DNA of 64,000 bases from Psychrobacter fozii (GCF_003217155.1 NZ_QJSU01000010.1:1-64000); one strand, 5' to 3'. Positions 25,557 to 36,500 are shown, counted from the first letter of the stretch. Program-made: numbers and translations. The notes: generated by a model from the letters alone, not told the origin.

Positions 25557-26159
25557 AATATTTCCTCTTAAGTTTAAAAAATTGTGCTTTTTATAAATAT
25601 TGTCTATTAATTGACGCTATGTAGTTACATGCACTCTCCAACATTATGGCAATTACAGTCTAACTATGTGTAATATTTTGTCACAACTGTGTACGAGAAG
25701 TGAAGACTAAATTTTCATGATCTTAGCCATCAACATGAGACCTTTTGCTACTGACTATAAGGTGTTATCACAAGTCACGTTTGTATTCGTACACTATGAT
25801 TTGTTTCTGCTAAAATTATGCTGCAGCAATACTCAGAGCCAAAAATATAAATAACCTTGCTAAATAAACACCCATATTCGTCGAAATTTTTAACTTTATT
25901 TACCTTTTTAAGCATATCTGACGAAATAGGCACTAGGGTATGTCATCAATTAGATTGTGAGGCTTAAAATGAGAAAAATGGTAGATAAACAAGGAAGAAA
26001 TTGCCACTAATATGAACATATTGGCAAAATTACTGACGATGTTTAGCAAAATTTAGCCATTTTAAGGCCACTAAATATATTTATGTGCTAATTGATGACA
26101 CGCCCTAGTAAAGCACTGAATAACTTATAGACCAATAAGACTGACCTAAAAGGATTAGC
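25557..26159. other. Intergenic region with element copy C
   Basis: About 600 bp between divergent genes. It contains palindromic element copy C (25934-26107). The rest is AT-rich and should hold both promoters. I see no further gene. Confidence 0.65.
25934..26107 (+). mobile_element. 174-bp palindromic element, copy C (subfamily 2)
   Basis: Terminal repeats are TAGGGTATGTCATCAATTAG on the left and, reversed, TAGGGCGTGTCATCAATTAG on the right. The arms pair along most of their length, with a central hairpin TTGCC-AATATG-CATATT-GGCAA. Length is again 174 bp including TA at both ends. The internal sequence differs from copies A and B but keeps the AACAAGGAA and TTTAGCCATTTT blocks. It ends 52 nt before the acyltransferase ATG. 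Confidence 0.85.
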
Positions 26160-27122
26160 ATGCGACTGACCTCCACTATTAAAAAAATACACAAACGCAC
26201 GCCTAAATTAGCAAAAGCAATCTCACTTGCGACGGCAACTGGCGTTATCGCAGCCAATAGCTTTGGCGGTAGTATTCCTCTATGGTTGATGGGCGTTGGC
26301 AAGATTATCACTGGTGCTCCTATTGCGGATAAAACCGTGATAAAAATCGCCACTCATTGGATCAGTAGTAATAATGCTTTAATCGACAACATGCTGCCGC
26401 GTAAAGATTGGCGTATTAACTTACCCGATGATGTTCATATCAATGGCAAATATCTACTGGTCAGCAACCATCAGTCTTGGGTCGATACCAGTATCGTGCA
26501 GTACATTAGCGAAAAACGCCTGCCGCTGACACGGTTCTTTACCAAGTTTGAGTTAATCTATATCCCCATTGTTGGTCAAGCTTTTTACTTTTTAGATTTT
26601 CCAATGATGCGCCGACATTCCAAAGAAGCCGTCGCGAAAAACCCTGCATTAAAAGGTAAGGACATCGAAGAGGCCAAACGCGCCTGTGCATTATTAAAAG
26701 ATAAGCCTTTTACCTTATTAAATTACTTGGAAGGCACGCGTTTCACCAAGGCCAAACAGGCTAAGCAGCAGTCACCTTATACCCACCTATTAAAACCGCG
26801 AGCGGGTGGCCTATCATTAGCAATTAACGCACTGGGTGAAGATATTGATGGCATGCTCGATATGACGATTGTTTATCCCGATGGTGTACCGACCTATAGC
26901 GATCTGTGGAAAGGCAATATCAAACGCTTGGGGGTCGATGTCAGATACATCGAGATACCTGATTCATTATTTGCTGGTATCCAAAACGGTGGTTACGAAA
27001 ATGATGAGACGGTAAAGGCGCAGATGTTTGATTGGGTTGAGCAGATATGGCACGAAAAAGACCAACTCATTACCAATATGCTAGCTGATTTCGACACCAA
27101 TCCCAAAATCAAAGATACCTAA
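26160..27122 (+). CDS. PlsC-type acyltransferase (YihG-like)
   Basis: A 320-residue membrane-associated acyltransferase. The catalytic HX4D motif is NHQSWVD (about residues 99-105), the region RFFTKFELIYIPIVG follows, and LEGTRFT (about 201-207) is the phosphate-binding EGTR motif. This matches the E. coli YihG branch of lysophospholipid acyltransferases, which add acyl chains to lysophosphatidic acid. AAAAGGA precedes the ATG. It is bracketed by two palindromic elements in opposite orientation (copy C upstream, copy D downstream). Confidence 0.88.
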   Translation: MRLTSTIKKIHKRTPKLAKAISLATATGVIAANSFGGSIPLWLMGVGKIITGAPIADKTVIKIATHWISSNNALIDNMLPRKDWRINLPDDVHINGKYLLVSNHQSWVDTSIVQYISEKRLPLTRFFTKFELIYIPIVGQAFYFLDFPMMRRHSKEAVAKNPALKGKDIEEAKRACALLKDKPFTLLNYLEGTRFTKAKQAKQQSPYTHLLKPRAGGLSLAINALGEDIDGMLDMTIVYPDGVPTYSDLWKGNIKRLGVDVRYIEIPDSLFAGIQNGGYENDETVKAQMFDWVEQIWHEKDQLITNMLADFDTNPKIKDT

Positions 27123-27565
27123 AACCATTAGAAAAATAAAAGCCAAACGGCAACCTTATTCAGCACATATCAGTATCAAGATTAATCACTATTTTTTCAA
27201 ACACTGACCTGAAATGATAACTCGTCAATAGTAATGCTTAATTATAATGAAAGATGGGTTGTTTTTTAGCCCTATTCATTGATAATGTGGACAGTCATGA
27301 GCGTATGACTTTCTAAATAGTAGCGATTTTTATAACGCTATATTAGGGCGTATCATCAATTAGCACATTAATATATTTAGTGGCCTTAAAATGGCTAAAT
27401 TTTGCTAAACATCGTCAGCAATTTTGCTAATATGTTCATATTAACGGCAATTTCTTCCTTGTTTATCTACAATTTTTCTCATTTTAAGCTTCACAATCTA
27501 GTTGATGACACGCCCTCGCTAAGCTACTTACTTTTTATGCCATTTATCATTTATAAGGTTTGACT
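27123..27565. other. Intergenic region with element copy D
   Basis: About 440 bp. Apart from copy D (27344-27517), it holds AT-rich sequence without a recognisable terminator or small gene. Confidence 0.6.
27344..27517 (-). mobile_element. 174-bp palindromic element, copy D (subfamily 2, inverted)
   Basis: Close relative of copy C in reverse orientation. The left end is TAGGGCGTATCATCAATTAG and the right end GATGACACGCCC followed by TC instead of TA. The central hairpin is kept, with AATATG/CATATT altered on one side. It lies 221 nt after the acyltransferase stop codon. Confidence 0.85.
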
Positions 27566-28660
27566 GTGCCCGCCTCTCCTACTACTAGCCCGCCGCTAGA
27601 CTCAGCGTCATTACCGGACCAATCCCCTAATCAGTCGGATAATAAGCCGTCACGACCAAATCGCCCCAAGCCAAATCGCCTAAAGCTGACTTACGACATC
27701 GTAATGATGATCATCATCAGCATTGATCTCTTATTGATTAGTATTGATGCTATTTTAATGAGTAATTTTAGTGCTCATATCGCAGGATGGCTGACCATTG
27801 GTGAGGCTCTCAGTTGGTATCAAAATACCTTGCATGATCCTTTGCGTACTGCTGGTGGGTTCTTTACGATATTCTTAATCGTTGAGCTATTCCTGCGTTG
27901 GATGATTGCTATTAAAGAAAGAGCCTACTACCGCTGGTTCTTTTTTCCCTTTGTACACTGGTATGAAGTATTAGGTTGCTTTCCGCAACTACGCGCTTTA
28001 CGTTTGTTTCGAGCAGTGGTCATCGGACGACGCTTATACCAGCTTGGCTACCAAGTGCTGCCGCAGCCGTGGATTAATCGTATCAAGTTCTATATCGACT
28101 TACTGCTAGAAGAGTTATCGGACCGTGTCATATTGACAACCATCCAAAACTTTCGGCAAGAACTGACCGACCCTGAAGCTCACAAATCATTTATCGAATC
28201 GACGATTTCGCGAAATCGTGATGAAATCGAAGCGGTGTTACTTTATCTATTACGTACAGAGCTAACACCCAAATTGCAAGAATTGACGGCAGCATCAGGT
28301 GGCGGCAGTATCTTAGCCGCTGAGGTTGGCAATGCCATTGAAGAAGGCTTGGCCAATACGCCTGAGCTACGTCGTTATCTACGCATGATTCCTATCGCTG
28401 GCAGTTTGATTGAATCACAGTTGCAACATGTTGGGCATAATATAGGTGAAAACGTCGTTTACGCACTGAATCAACGTCTCCTTGATCCTAAGCTTCTCGA
28501 TTCATTAATGGTCGCGATTGCCCGTGGCGTTGCACAAATAAATACGGATAATACAGCGCTAGATACTTTGATTTCGAGTATCATTGAAGACAGTTTGACT
28601 GAGTTTGAAGCGCAGGTAAAAGTGCAACAGTGGAAACACCAAGACATGCTTAACCTATAA
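27566..28660 (+). CDS. Conserved membrane protein, voltage-sensor-like N-terminal half
   Basis: About 364 residues. A proline-rich hydrophilic start is followed by hydrophobic helices (IVMMIIISIDLLLISIDAIL and GGFFTIFLIVELFLRWMIAI). An Arg-rich segment, RALRLFRAVVIGRRLYQLGY, resembles an ion-channel voltage-sensor helix. The C-terminal 200 residues are helical and cytosolic-looking, with no pore motif. It may be a relative of ion transporters without a pore; function is unknown. GTG at 27566 is preferred because AAGG lies seven bases upstream; TTG at 27560 is too close. Confidence 0.72.
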   Translation: MPASPTTSPPLDSASLPDQSPNQSDNKPSRPNRPKPNRLKLTYDIVMMIIISIDLLLISIDAILMSNFSAHIAGWLTIGEALSWYQNTLHDPLRTAGGFFTIFLIVELFLRWMIAIKERAYYRWFFFPFVHWYEVLGCFPQLRALRLFRAVVIGRRLYQLGYQVLPQPWINRIKFYIDLLLEELSDRVILTTIQNFRQELTDPEAHKSFIESTISRNRDEIEAVLLYLLRTELTPKLQELTAASGGGSILAAEVGNAIEEGLANTPELRRYLRMIPIAGSLIESQLQHVGHNIGENVVYALNQRLLDPKLLDSLMVAIARGVAQINTDNTALDTLISSIIEDSLTEFEAQVKVQQWKHQDMLNL

Positions 28661-28806
28661 GCCCTACTGCTAATAATATGCTTCGATGATAAAATAGTAT
28701 GGCAGAGCCATAACATAGACTAAAGTCACAGCACAAAACAGTATGGCTCCATAATAAAAACAGCACCGTGAACACAGCGATAGAATGAATTTTTGAGGAT
28801 TTATAT

Positions 28807-29637
28807 ATGACAGTTTTAGATAGTGACAACCAGACCTCGAACGCCGCACCAACGCCAGCACTGGCATTTTATGGCAAGATGCTGACCTTTTCACGTTTGC
28901 AGTTCAATACAAATGATTTGAGCGCTATTGAATCACAGCTTAATGAGACTTTTAGCAACAAATCTAGCAACATTCCCATTCTTATTGATAGTGAAGTCGA
29001 GCAAGATTTGTCAGCATTAGTGGAACTGTTGTGGTCATGTGGTCTACAGCCCATCGGCGTAGTCACGGGTATGATGGATTCTCAAGCGCGTGCGCAACGG
29101 TTGGCGATTTTCCCTGCCGATGGCAAACGTATCGAGCGTATCGTACCCACTAAAAAGCCCACTGCTCAAGTGAGTACAGCTCCAGAAGACGGTAGAACAG
29201 AGTCAACCAGTAATGACCCTGCGACTGCTGTCAACGAACCACTTACTGAGACAACCATATCTGATACATCAGCAGAGTCATTAGCAAGTGATGATCATAT
29301 CACTAGCCTAATCTATGACCAAATGCTACGCTCAGGACAAAGTCTCAATCACGTCGGTGGCGACTTGATTTTGACCAACAGTGTCAATAGCGGTGCTGAA
29401 GCGATTACGGACAACAGCCTACATGTCTATGGCCGCGCTCAAGGACGTTTGGTTGCAGGTGCTACTGGTGACAAAGATGCTCGCATTTTTTGTCAGGTTT
29501 TCAATCCTTCATTGGTCTCGGTTGCAGGTACTTATTGCTTACGAGATAACTTACCACCACATGTCGTTGATAAAGCCGTACAAGTAAGATTTGTAGAAGG
29601 TGAAGGTTTAGTATTTACGGTGATAAGTGATACCTAA
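28807..29637 (+). CDS. minC: Septum site-determining protein MinC
   Basis: A 276-residue division inhibitor. The N-terminal domain (to about 105) binds FtsZ. A Ser/Thr/Pro-rich linker spans about 115-165, and the C-terminal beta-helix begins near VGGDLILTNSVNSGAEAITD, with HVYGRAQGRLVAG and the MinD-binding RIFCQVFNPSLVSVAG. The linker is longer than in E. coli MinC (231 residues). GAGGA precedes the ATG. minD follows after 332 nt and is not overlapping, so it may have its own promoter. Confidence 0.95.
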   Translation: MTVLDSDNQTSNAAPTPALAFYGKMLTFSRLQFNTNDLSAIESQLNETFSNKSSNIPILIDSEVEQDLSALVELLWSCGLQPIGVVTGMMDSQARAQRLAIFPADGKRIERIVPTKKPTAQVSTAPEDGRTESTSNDPATAVNEPLTETTISDTSAESLASDDHITSLIYDQMLRSGQSLNHVGGDLILTNSVNSGAEAITDNSLHVYGRAQGRLVAGATGDKDARIFCQVFNPSLVSVAGTYCLRDNLPPHVVDKAVQVRFVEGEGLVFTVISDT

Positions 29638-29969
29638 TTCGAATGGCTTTTAAATAAACTCTCAAATACTATAGTAAGTTTATTTAACAAAACTGTTCTA
29701 TGATGAATCACTGGCTATGCCACTATTTGTATCTTTCGTAAGCGTTTATTTTATTATTCATCATAGGCATTATTGGTTAACAAATTTTAGGTAGTATTGC
29801 CTTGTAGCCTATATATGAGCAGTTTCCCTGCTTTAGTGCAGACTCGCTATAAATTTTTGTTTATTTATGCTAGGCTAGCTTCGCAGGTAGCGTATATATG
29901 CTATAAATGTAATATATAATTGCGCTATTTATATAAAGATATCCCATTGATTCATAGGAGTGTGCCATT
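29638..29969. other. minC-minD intergenic region
   Basis: A 332-nt AT-rich gap within the min cluster, unusual because minCD are often closely spaced. No hairpin terminator or repeat was found. It probably holds a promoter for minDE. Confidence 0.5.
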
Positions 29970-30782
29970 GTGGCGAAGATAGTTGTAATCACTTCAGGTA
30001 AAGGCGGTGTGGGCAAAACCACAACAAGTGCCTCTTTTGCCGCTGGTTTAGCATTGCGTGGCTATAAAACAGTCGTTATCGATTTTGATGTAGGTCTACG
30101 TAATCTAGACTTGATCATGGGTTGTGAGAACCGAATTGTTTATGACTTTGTTGACGTTATTAACGGCAATGCACGTTTATCGCAAGCGTTGGTTAAAGAC
30201 AAACAGCTTGAAAACTTGTTCATCCTACCTGCCAGTCAAACGCGTGACAAAGACGCGCTGACAGATGAAGGTGTTGCAGAGATCATGGCTGAGCTGTCTA
30301 AACAGTTCGACTATATTATTTGCGATTCACCTGCTGGTATTGAACGCGGTGCTCAGTTGGCTATGTATCATGCTGATGAAGCGATCATCGTCACCAACCC
30401 TGAGATTTCTTCAGTACGTGACTCGGATCGTATTATTGGTATTTTGCAAAGTCAGACCAAAAAGGTTGAAGAAAACCAAGGCTCTGTACGTGAGCACTTG
30501 ATTATTACTCGTTATAACCCTGAACGTGCAGCGGCTAATGAGATGATGGATATCGATACAATTTCTAATGATATTCTAAAAGTGCCTTTGCTTGGTGTTG
30601 TTCCTGAGAGCCATGCTGTGCTTGAAGCATCTAACCATGGCGAGCCTGTCATCCATTATACCGACTCGGTTGCTGGTCAGTGTTATGATGATATTGTCGC
30701 CCGTTTCTTGGGTGAAGAGCGTCCACTCCGTCATCTTGACGTGAAGAAGAAAAGTTTATTACAGCGCTGGTTTGGGGGTTAA
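29970..30782 (+). CDS. minD: Septum site-determining ATPase MinD
   Basis: A 270-residue ATPase with the deviant Walker A motif [13 protein letters not shown] at residues 9-21, switch regions FDVGLRNLD and [12 protein letters not shown], and a C-terminal amphipathic helix [12 protein letters not shown] for membrane binding. It positions MinC at the poles and is released by MinE. The start is GTG at 29970 with AGGAG nine bases upstream. Its stop overlaps the minE start by one base. Confidence 0.97.
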   Translation: MAKIVVITSGKGGVGKTTTSASFAAGLALRGYKTVVIDFDVGLRNLDLIMGCENRIVYDFVDVINGNARLSQALVKDKQLENLFILPASQTRDKDALTDEGVAEIMAELSKQFDYIICDSPAGIERGAQLAMYHADEAIIVTNPEISSVRDSDRIIGILQSQTKKVEENQGSVREHLIITRYNPERAAANEMMDIDTISNDILKVPLLGVVPESHAVLEASNHGEPVIHYTDSVAGQCYDDIVARFLGEERPLRHLDVKKKSLLQRWFGG

Positions 30783-31078
30783 TGATGACTAAGAAAAAAG
30801 GATTTTGGAGTAGCCTATTTGGTACTGATGACAGCAATGGCACAGCAGGTAGCGCTAATTTGGCGACTGAACGCCTCAAGGTTATTGTTGCAAGTGAAAA
30901 TCGCTTAAATAACCGTCTCACTGCTGATCGTATCGAAAAGATGAAGCGTGAAATTTTAGAAGTGGTCAATAAGTATGTCAATGGCGTGCAGATTGATGAT
31001 GTCAATATCAATCATCGTTCTGAAGATAGCCTAGACGTACTAGAGATGAATATCAGCTTGCCTGAGCACAAAAAGTAA
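30782..31078 (+). CDS. minE: Cell division topological specificity factor MinE
   Basis: A 98-residue protein. The N-terminal membrane/MinD-interacting part includes [14 protein letters not shown], and the C-terminal domain contains [20 protein letters not shown]. It stimulates MinD ATPase and drives pole-to-pole oscillation. The reading frame starts at an ATG overlapping the minD stop by one base, followed at once by a second ATG. An additional [16 protein letters not shown] segment near the start is slightly longer than in E. coli. Confidence 0.96.
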   Translation: MMTKKKGFWSSLFGTDDSNGTAGSANLATERLKVIVASENRLNNRLTADRIEKMKREILEVVNKYVNGVQIDDVNINHRSEDSLDVLEMNISLPEHKK

Positions 31079-31085
31079 AGTTATC

Positions 31086-31186
31086 GTCATTCCACTATGA
31101 AAGTATTACTGCGTTAACCTCGCTTGAAGTATTAAGCATACATCTACACTCGGTTGCCTTGTACTACTTTTAAATTGAATCGATAT
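31086..31186 (-). repeat. About 100-bp imperfectly palindromic repeat, copy 1
   Basis: The minus strand matches 54066-54167 at roughly nine of ten positions. Key blocks are GATTCAATTTAAAAGTAGTAC, CAAGGCAACCGAG, CTTCAAGCGAGGTTAACGC and AGTAATACTTT. The two ends are imperfect inverted repeats built around TAAAAGTA. It starts 8 nt after the minE stop codon and before the terminator. Confidence 0.85.
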
Positions 31187-31228
31187 ATAACAGCAGAGAG
31201 TTTCAATTGATGCTTTTATGCTGGATTT

Positions 31229-31267
31229 CAAAAAAGCCCTTAGTATTATTACTGAGGGCTTTTTTTG
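31229..31267. terminator. Bidirectional terminator between minE and cytochrome b561
   Basis: AAAAAAGCCCTTAGTA pairs with TACTGAGGGCTTTTTT (one mismatch), with A and T runs on both flanks. Confidence 0.9.
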
Positions 31268-31336
31268 GTTTAAGTCATGACATTACTTTTAATAACACAC
31301 AGAATTTTTTTTAACACACAGCTATTTTACAACGGA

Positions 31337-31855
31337 CTATTTCATACGTGCTATCAGATTGTCTTTTTTGACAAACTGATGATACAAAGCCGCGCTAATA
31401 TGAACAGCCGTAAAGGCAATAATAGCTTGCCAGATAATGTCCGTATGCAGATTATTATAAAAGCGAGCCAAAGTTCTGTCTGGCGTGACAAATACAGGGA
31501 TTTGGAACAAGCCAAAAATATCAACAGGTCGACCACCATAGACCGTCATTAGCAAACCAACCGTTGGCATTGCTATCAGCAAAGCATATAGTCCAAAATG
31601 CGATAAGTGAGACAACAATAACTGCCATTTTGGCATCGATATAGGTGGTGGTGCTTTAGTAAATACACGATTAATCACTCGTGCTATCATCCAAAACAAT
31701 AAACTAACGCCAAAAGCTTTGTGCAGCCCAATATAAATATTACTATCAAGATTATTATTTAACAGCATCATTATCCACGTAATCAATAATAAAACTGCAC
31801 TGATCCAGTGAAAAATTCGACTACTGACTGACCACTTTGAATTCGTATTACTCAT
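31337..31855 (-). CDS. Cytochrome b561
   Basis: A 172-residue inner-membrane diheme cytochrome b with four predicted helices. Heme-ligand histidines are visible in SRIFHWISAVLLL (about His16), NIYIGLHKAFGVSLL, LLLSHLSHFGLYALL and IIAFTAVHISAALYHQF. This matches the bacterial CybB family, which passes electrons from ubiquinol or superoxide. It is convergent with minE across a shared terminator and sits 139 nt beyond the chpC end. Confidence 0.9.
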   Translation of the reverse strand: MSNTNSKWSVSSRIFHWISAVLLLITWIMMLLNNNLDSNIYIGLHKAFGVSLLFWMIARVINRVFTKAPPPISMPKWQLLLSHLSHFGLYALLIAMPTVGLLMTVYGGRPVDIFGLFQIPVFVTPDRTLARFYNNLHTDIIWQAIIAFTAVHISAALYHQFVKKDNLIARMK

Positions 31856-31994
31856 GAGCTACCCTATCACCTTCATTACTAGTTATCTGTCATCAGCAAT
31901 ATAGATAAAAACAGCTACTCATTTAGCATTCAAAAGCCATTGAGATGATTTAAACATTCAATTCATAGTAAATGAATAAAAAATAGAAGCGAAT

Positions 31995-32492
31995 CTAGCT
32001 GCTTACATCAACCAACTGATGAGCAATTTTGTCTAAGTCTGGTACTAAATAGACTTTGTCCTCAATCATAACGGTCTGAAAAAGGTAGGATAGCATAACG
32101 TTTTCATTAAAGGGTACTGCTGTTTCGTTGATGTTTGTTTTATCGAAATTTTCAGGTACTTCTATATCTTTGACATCTGAAATACGTACTTGTAATTGGT
32201 GTAGCTCACCTGCCGTTTGCAACGCTAAGCGATGCTCTGAGGTATTACCTTCTAGTACGATTATTTTATCTACTGCCTTATCTTGTGGTAGCAAATGAAA
32301 CACAGAAACTTCTTGATCCTGCCAATCATAAATTGATGTATGTTGATCATGCTCATCCACACTCAAAATCAGACTACTTGGAATCAACCAATCAGGCTGG
32401 TTGAATGCAGGAACAATAGTAACGTCGAGCATCCCGTTGGTAGTGGTCAACAAGCTCACAGCTTCAAACGAATGTTTCAAAATTTGTTTCAT
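31995..32492 (-). CDS. chpC: ChpC-like CheW-related protein
   Basis: A 165-residue protein with a weak CheW-like fold. It lies last in the Pil-Chp cluster, exactly where Pseudomonas aeruginosa has chpC, and is of the same size (168 residues there). Recognisable segments are PSSLILSVDEHDQHTSIYDWQDQEVSVFHLLP and LHQLQVRISDVKDIEV. A role in coupling the kinase ChpA to a second receptor is inferred from position and size, because primary sequence identity looks low. Confidence 0.72.
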   Translation of the reverse strand: MKQILKHSFEAVSLLTTTNGMLDVTIVPAFNQPDWLIPSSLILSVDEHDQHTSIYDWQDQEVSVFHLLPQDKAVDKIIVLEGNTSEHRLALQTAGELHQLQVRISDVKDIEVPENFDKTNINETAVPFNENVMLSYLFQTVMIEDKVYLVPDLDKIAHQLVDVSS

Positions 32493-32509
32493 ACATCACT
32501 CACAATAAG

Positions 32510-33514
32510 TTAGGGTGAAGAGGTTTTGACTGCCCTTTCGCCAATATAGTCTGTCAGTTTTTGTGCCAAATCTGTCGGACTACCAATAAAACCACAATAT
32601 CCTGAATCGATAATGGCCTGAGGCTGACTAGGACAAGCACTCATACTAGGGTCTTGCACCCAAAGTTGACTATTATTATCTTGAATGAGATCAAGATATT
32701 GAGACCCATCATTACCCATACCTGAAAATATGATGTTAATAAGATCACTACCATAAACGTCACTGGTGTTCTTCAGGATTTGACCGATGGCAGGTTTATA
32801 CTCACCTTCCCAAGCTTGCTCTAACAGTATGACTCGACCTGTCGAGTCACAGACAATCTGTTTATCAATAGGTGCTATGAGACACTGACCGGCTCGCAAA
32901 CGCTGCGAAGAAGTAATGACCTGACATTGCCAATCGTTATGACGATTTAGAATGCGTGGTAAGGTATCTATCATGGTTACATTAAAATGATGTGCCAATA
33001 AGATACAAACTGGCAGCGAGGCTGACAAATTGTCTAAAAATTCTTTGATCGCACTTGGACCACCCATAGAGGCACCCAAAAAAACCACATAATGCCAATC
33101 GGTATCAGTACTATCATGCTTATGAACTGGCGCATCTATTAGCATAGGTAGTTCAAGCATTTGTGCAAGCTTACGTTTTAGCTTACGCTGCCATTTTGCA
33201 TACTGCGTGGCTTCATTGAGATAAGGTGCCTGACTAAAGCCCACCAGTACTGCAGCAGGTTTAGAGACGGTCGTTGCAGTCACAATATTATCATCGTAGT
33301 CACTATCTATCAGCCAGATATCAATGACCACATCAGAGAGTACAGTTTTTGCTTGCAACTGCGCCCGTGACATACACCCAACTAGAGTAAAACCACAGCT
33401 GCGGACAGTATCCGAAAATGCCATACGCTGATGATGGTCTTCTGCCACGACCATCACCTTAATATCATTCTTTTTTTTATTCCTCAGTGCCAAAACACCT
33501 GTATTATCCTTCAT
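32510..33514 (-). CDS. chpB: ChpB, CheB-type receptor methylesterase
   Basis: A 334-residue protein. The C-terminal methylesterase domain has the triad: Ser149 in LGASMGGPSAI, His175/176 in LAHHFNV and Asp269 in SGMGNDGSQ. SACPSQPQAI supplies the family loop. The N-terminal 100 residues look like a degenerate receiver (VMVVAEDHHQR and IWLIDSD). It should remove methyl groups from PilJ, opposing PilK. The start lies within the chpA end (11-nt overlap), indicating coupled translation. Confidence 0.9.
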   Translation of the reverse strand: MKDNTGVLALRNKKKNDIKVMVVAEDHHQRMAFSDTVRSCGFTLVGCMSRAQLQAKTVLSDVVIDIWLIDSDYDDNIVTATTVSKPAAVLVGFSQAPYLNEATQYAKWQRKLKRKLAQMLELPMLIDAPVHKHDSTDTDWHYVVFLGASMGGPSAIKEFLDNLSASLPVCILLAHHFNVTMIDTLPRILNRHNDWQCQVITSSQRLRAGQCLIAPIDKQIVCDSTGRVILLEQAWEGEYKPAIGQILKNTSDVYGSDLINIIFSGMGNDGSQYLDLIQDNNSQLWVQDPSMSACPSQPQAIIDSGYCGFIGSPTDLAQKLTDYIGERAVKTSSP

Positions 33515-36500
33515 GAGTTAGACTGACCCTCTGACCCAGTATGTGCTGGATTTTATTGAGCAGTACTTGTTCTTGGAAAGGCTTACCCATGTAATCATTC
33601 ACACCAATCTCTAGTGCACGCTCGCGATGCTTTTCACCAGTACGCGAAGTAATCATAATAATTGGAATATGCTGTAAGCGCTTGCTATATCTGACTTGGG
33701 TAGCCACCTCGAAACCATCCATGCGTGGCATCTCAATATCTAACAATATCATGTCTGGTATCATATCTTGTAATATCTCAATCGCATCAACACCATCTTT
33801 CGCAAGCGCTACATTGAATCCTTGACGTTCTAAGAAGCGTGACGTTACTTTGCGTACGGTGACTGAGTCATCGACTACTAAGATAGTAGACTTAGCCTCT
33901 AAACCGCTTCGTTTAAAGTCGATAGGTTGCGGTATATTTTGAGTCATCTGTGCATTTCGCATTAAAGCGATCAGATCCAAAATTAACATCACCGAGCCAT
34001 CACCCATAATAGTAGCAGCTGAGATACCTGATAGATGTGATAGTTGTTGCCCTAAAGGTTTTACGACTACCTCAATACGTGATCCTGCAATCTGATCAAC
34101 TTGCAACGCGATATTCTGTCCAGTACGGTTCTTAATAATAATGAGTGGTAAACTTGTATTGGTATTGACAACCAACTCGTTCAGCTTATTGCCCGACAAA
34201 ATCTCATTCAAGTAGCGTACCCGATAGTCAACATCTTCAAAATTTAACGTTGAATCACCAGATTGGTAGTAGTCGTACAGTTTTTCTGGATTAACGCGAA
34301 CCACGCGCTCAATCTGTACCAGTGGTATCGCATAATAACGATCCGCTGCACGCACAACCAAAGCATCAGATACAGCAACCGTAAGCGGTAGGCGCATCGT
34401 AAAACGAGACCCTTTACCCAGCTCTGAGACAACTGACACAGAACCGCCTAACTGACGGATCTCACTAATCACTACATCCATGCCTACGCCGCGTCCAGAA
34501 ATCTGCGTGACTTGTTTGCTGGTACTTAATCCAGCATTAAAGATGTATTGCATGATATCAAGGTCGGTTAGACTGGTATCACCAGCATCAATGAGCCCTT
34601 GAGAAATAGCTTTATTACGAACGGCTTCTACGTCGATTCCGCGACCATCATCCGTTAACTGAATGACAATTTCACCGCCTTCTCGACTGACTTCGAGAGT
34701 AATATGCCCACTACGTTCCTTACCTGCTCTGAGACGTGTCGAGGTATTTTCGATACCATGATCGACAGCATTACGTAGCATATGCTCAAGTGGTGAAGTC
34801 ATACGCTCAAGGATGGTTCTATCCATCTCATCATCAGCATTAATAATCGTTAGCTCAACAGATTTATTAAGCTCATTCGCAGTTTGGCGTACAATACGTT
34901 CAAGACGTGGTGTCAGATGCGTAAATGGCACCATACGCGAGTTCATAAGACCGTCTTGTAGTTCAGTTTGTGTCCGTGATAATTGCAATAGTAGGCTTTC
35001 GCTATCACGTGTCTTTTCTAATAACGTATGATTAATATCAATTAAATCCGATGCTGATTCTGTCAAAGATTTTGATAATTGATTTAAGGAAGAATACTGA
35101 TCCATCTCAAGAGGATCAAAGTCTTCGTTTTGAATCAACTCATCATCTATTTGAGATAAAATTTGTGCTTCAAGTTCGATTTCCATTCGGCGTAACTGAT
35201 CAGCCAATCGCTGCACCGTAATGCCCATATCTTCAATGCTGTTAGTCAAGCTACTCATGCCCATATCGATACGAGCACGGTTAATGGCTGACTCACCAGA
35301 CAAGTTAATCATATGCTCAATCAAACCACCTGAGATACGAATCATTTCATTGTTGCTGGCACTCTGATCCTCTTCGCTTGTACTGAGGATCATAGATGGC
35401 ATTTCACTAATATCTTTTGCCAAATATTGTGAATCTCGATTTTCTTTAGCGATCAAGATTGCTTCACGTTGAGACTGTAGAGACTCTTTAGGTACTTGCT
35501 TTAAACTATCAGGATTTTTGCTAAATTGCTGTAATGCCTCAATGAGTAACGCAGGCGTTGGCGGATTGACATGATGTCTAAGAATAGACACCGCATCAGC
35601 TAGCCAATCATGGCTGGCAACTAGTAATTCCAATACTTTTTTGGTGGCAGGGCGGCGGTTGTCTATAAAGTCTTGATAGACAGACTCCATCTCATGAGAC
35701 AAATCTGCAATACCAGTAGCAGTGACCATTCGTGCACCACCTTTGATAGTATGCAAGTCACGCTGTAACGCTTGTAATGCTGTTCTATTGTCCGTGTTTT
35801 CTAAAAATAATTGCAGATACTTATTGCGATTGGTAAGGGCTTCTGCTTCTTCTAAAAATACCGCTAATATATCAGGGTCTGGTAAACCATTAGCCCATGA
35901 CTGTTTAATCATTCTATCTAAGCTTGAGATATCTAGTACATCATCTTTACTATGCGTACTGCTGACAACCTTACTTTGCGCCTCAGGTTCAAAATGATTT
36001 TTTGGTACAGGTATGATTAACTCTACCATTTCTGGCAAGACTCGTGCTTTTAGAAGCTGTTGTAACTGCTCAATAAGCTCTGATGCAAAAAATGATTTTT
36101 TATAGCTCACGATATGCATGACTTGCAATGACATTGTGTCCTGCACCATTTGCATAATGTCGAGCCATTGAGCTGTCGGTACTCGTCTGTTTTCTACAAA
36201 TGCTTCATAAACACTTTCAGCTTCGTGGGTCAGATCACCAATACTGCGAATGCCCGCCATCCGTGCCCCACCTTTAATAGTGTGCAGATGCCGTTGCAAA
36301 ACTTTTAGAGCATTGACGTTGCTAATATCTGCTCGCCATTTGTTAAAGCTCTCATCTAACGCAGCGTCTAGCTCTTGCGCTTCTTCTAAAAATATTTCTA
36401 ATAGCTCAGCATCAGTATCGATAGACTCGAGTTCTAGATCAGATGACGAGATGGCTCGAACCGCGAAAACATCCTCATCTTCACTGCCGCTATCCGTGTG

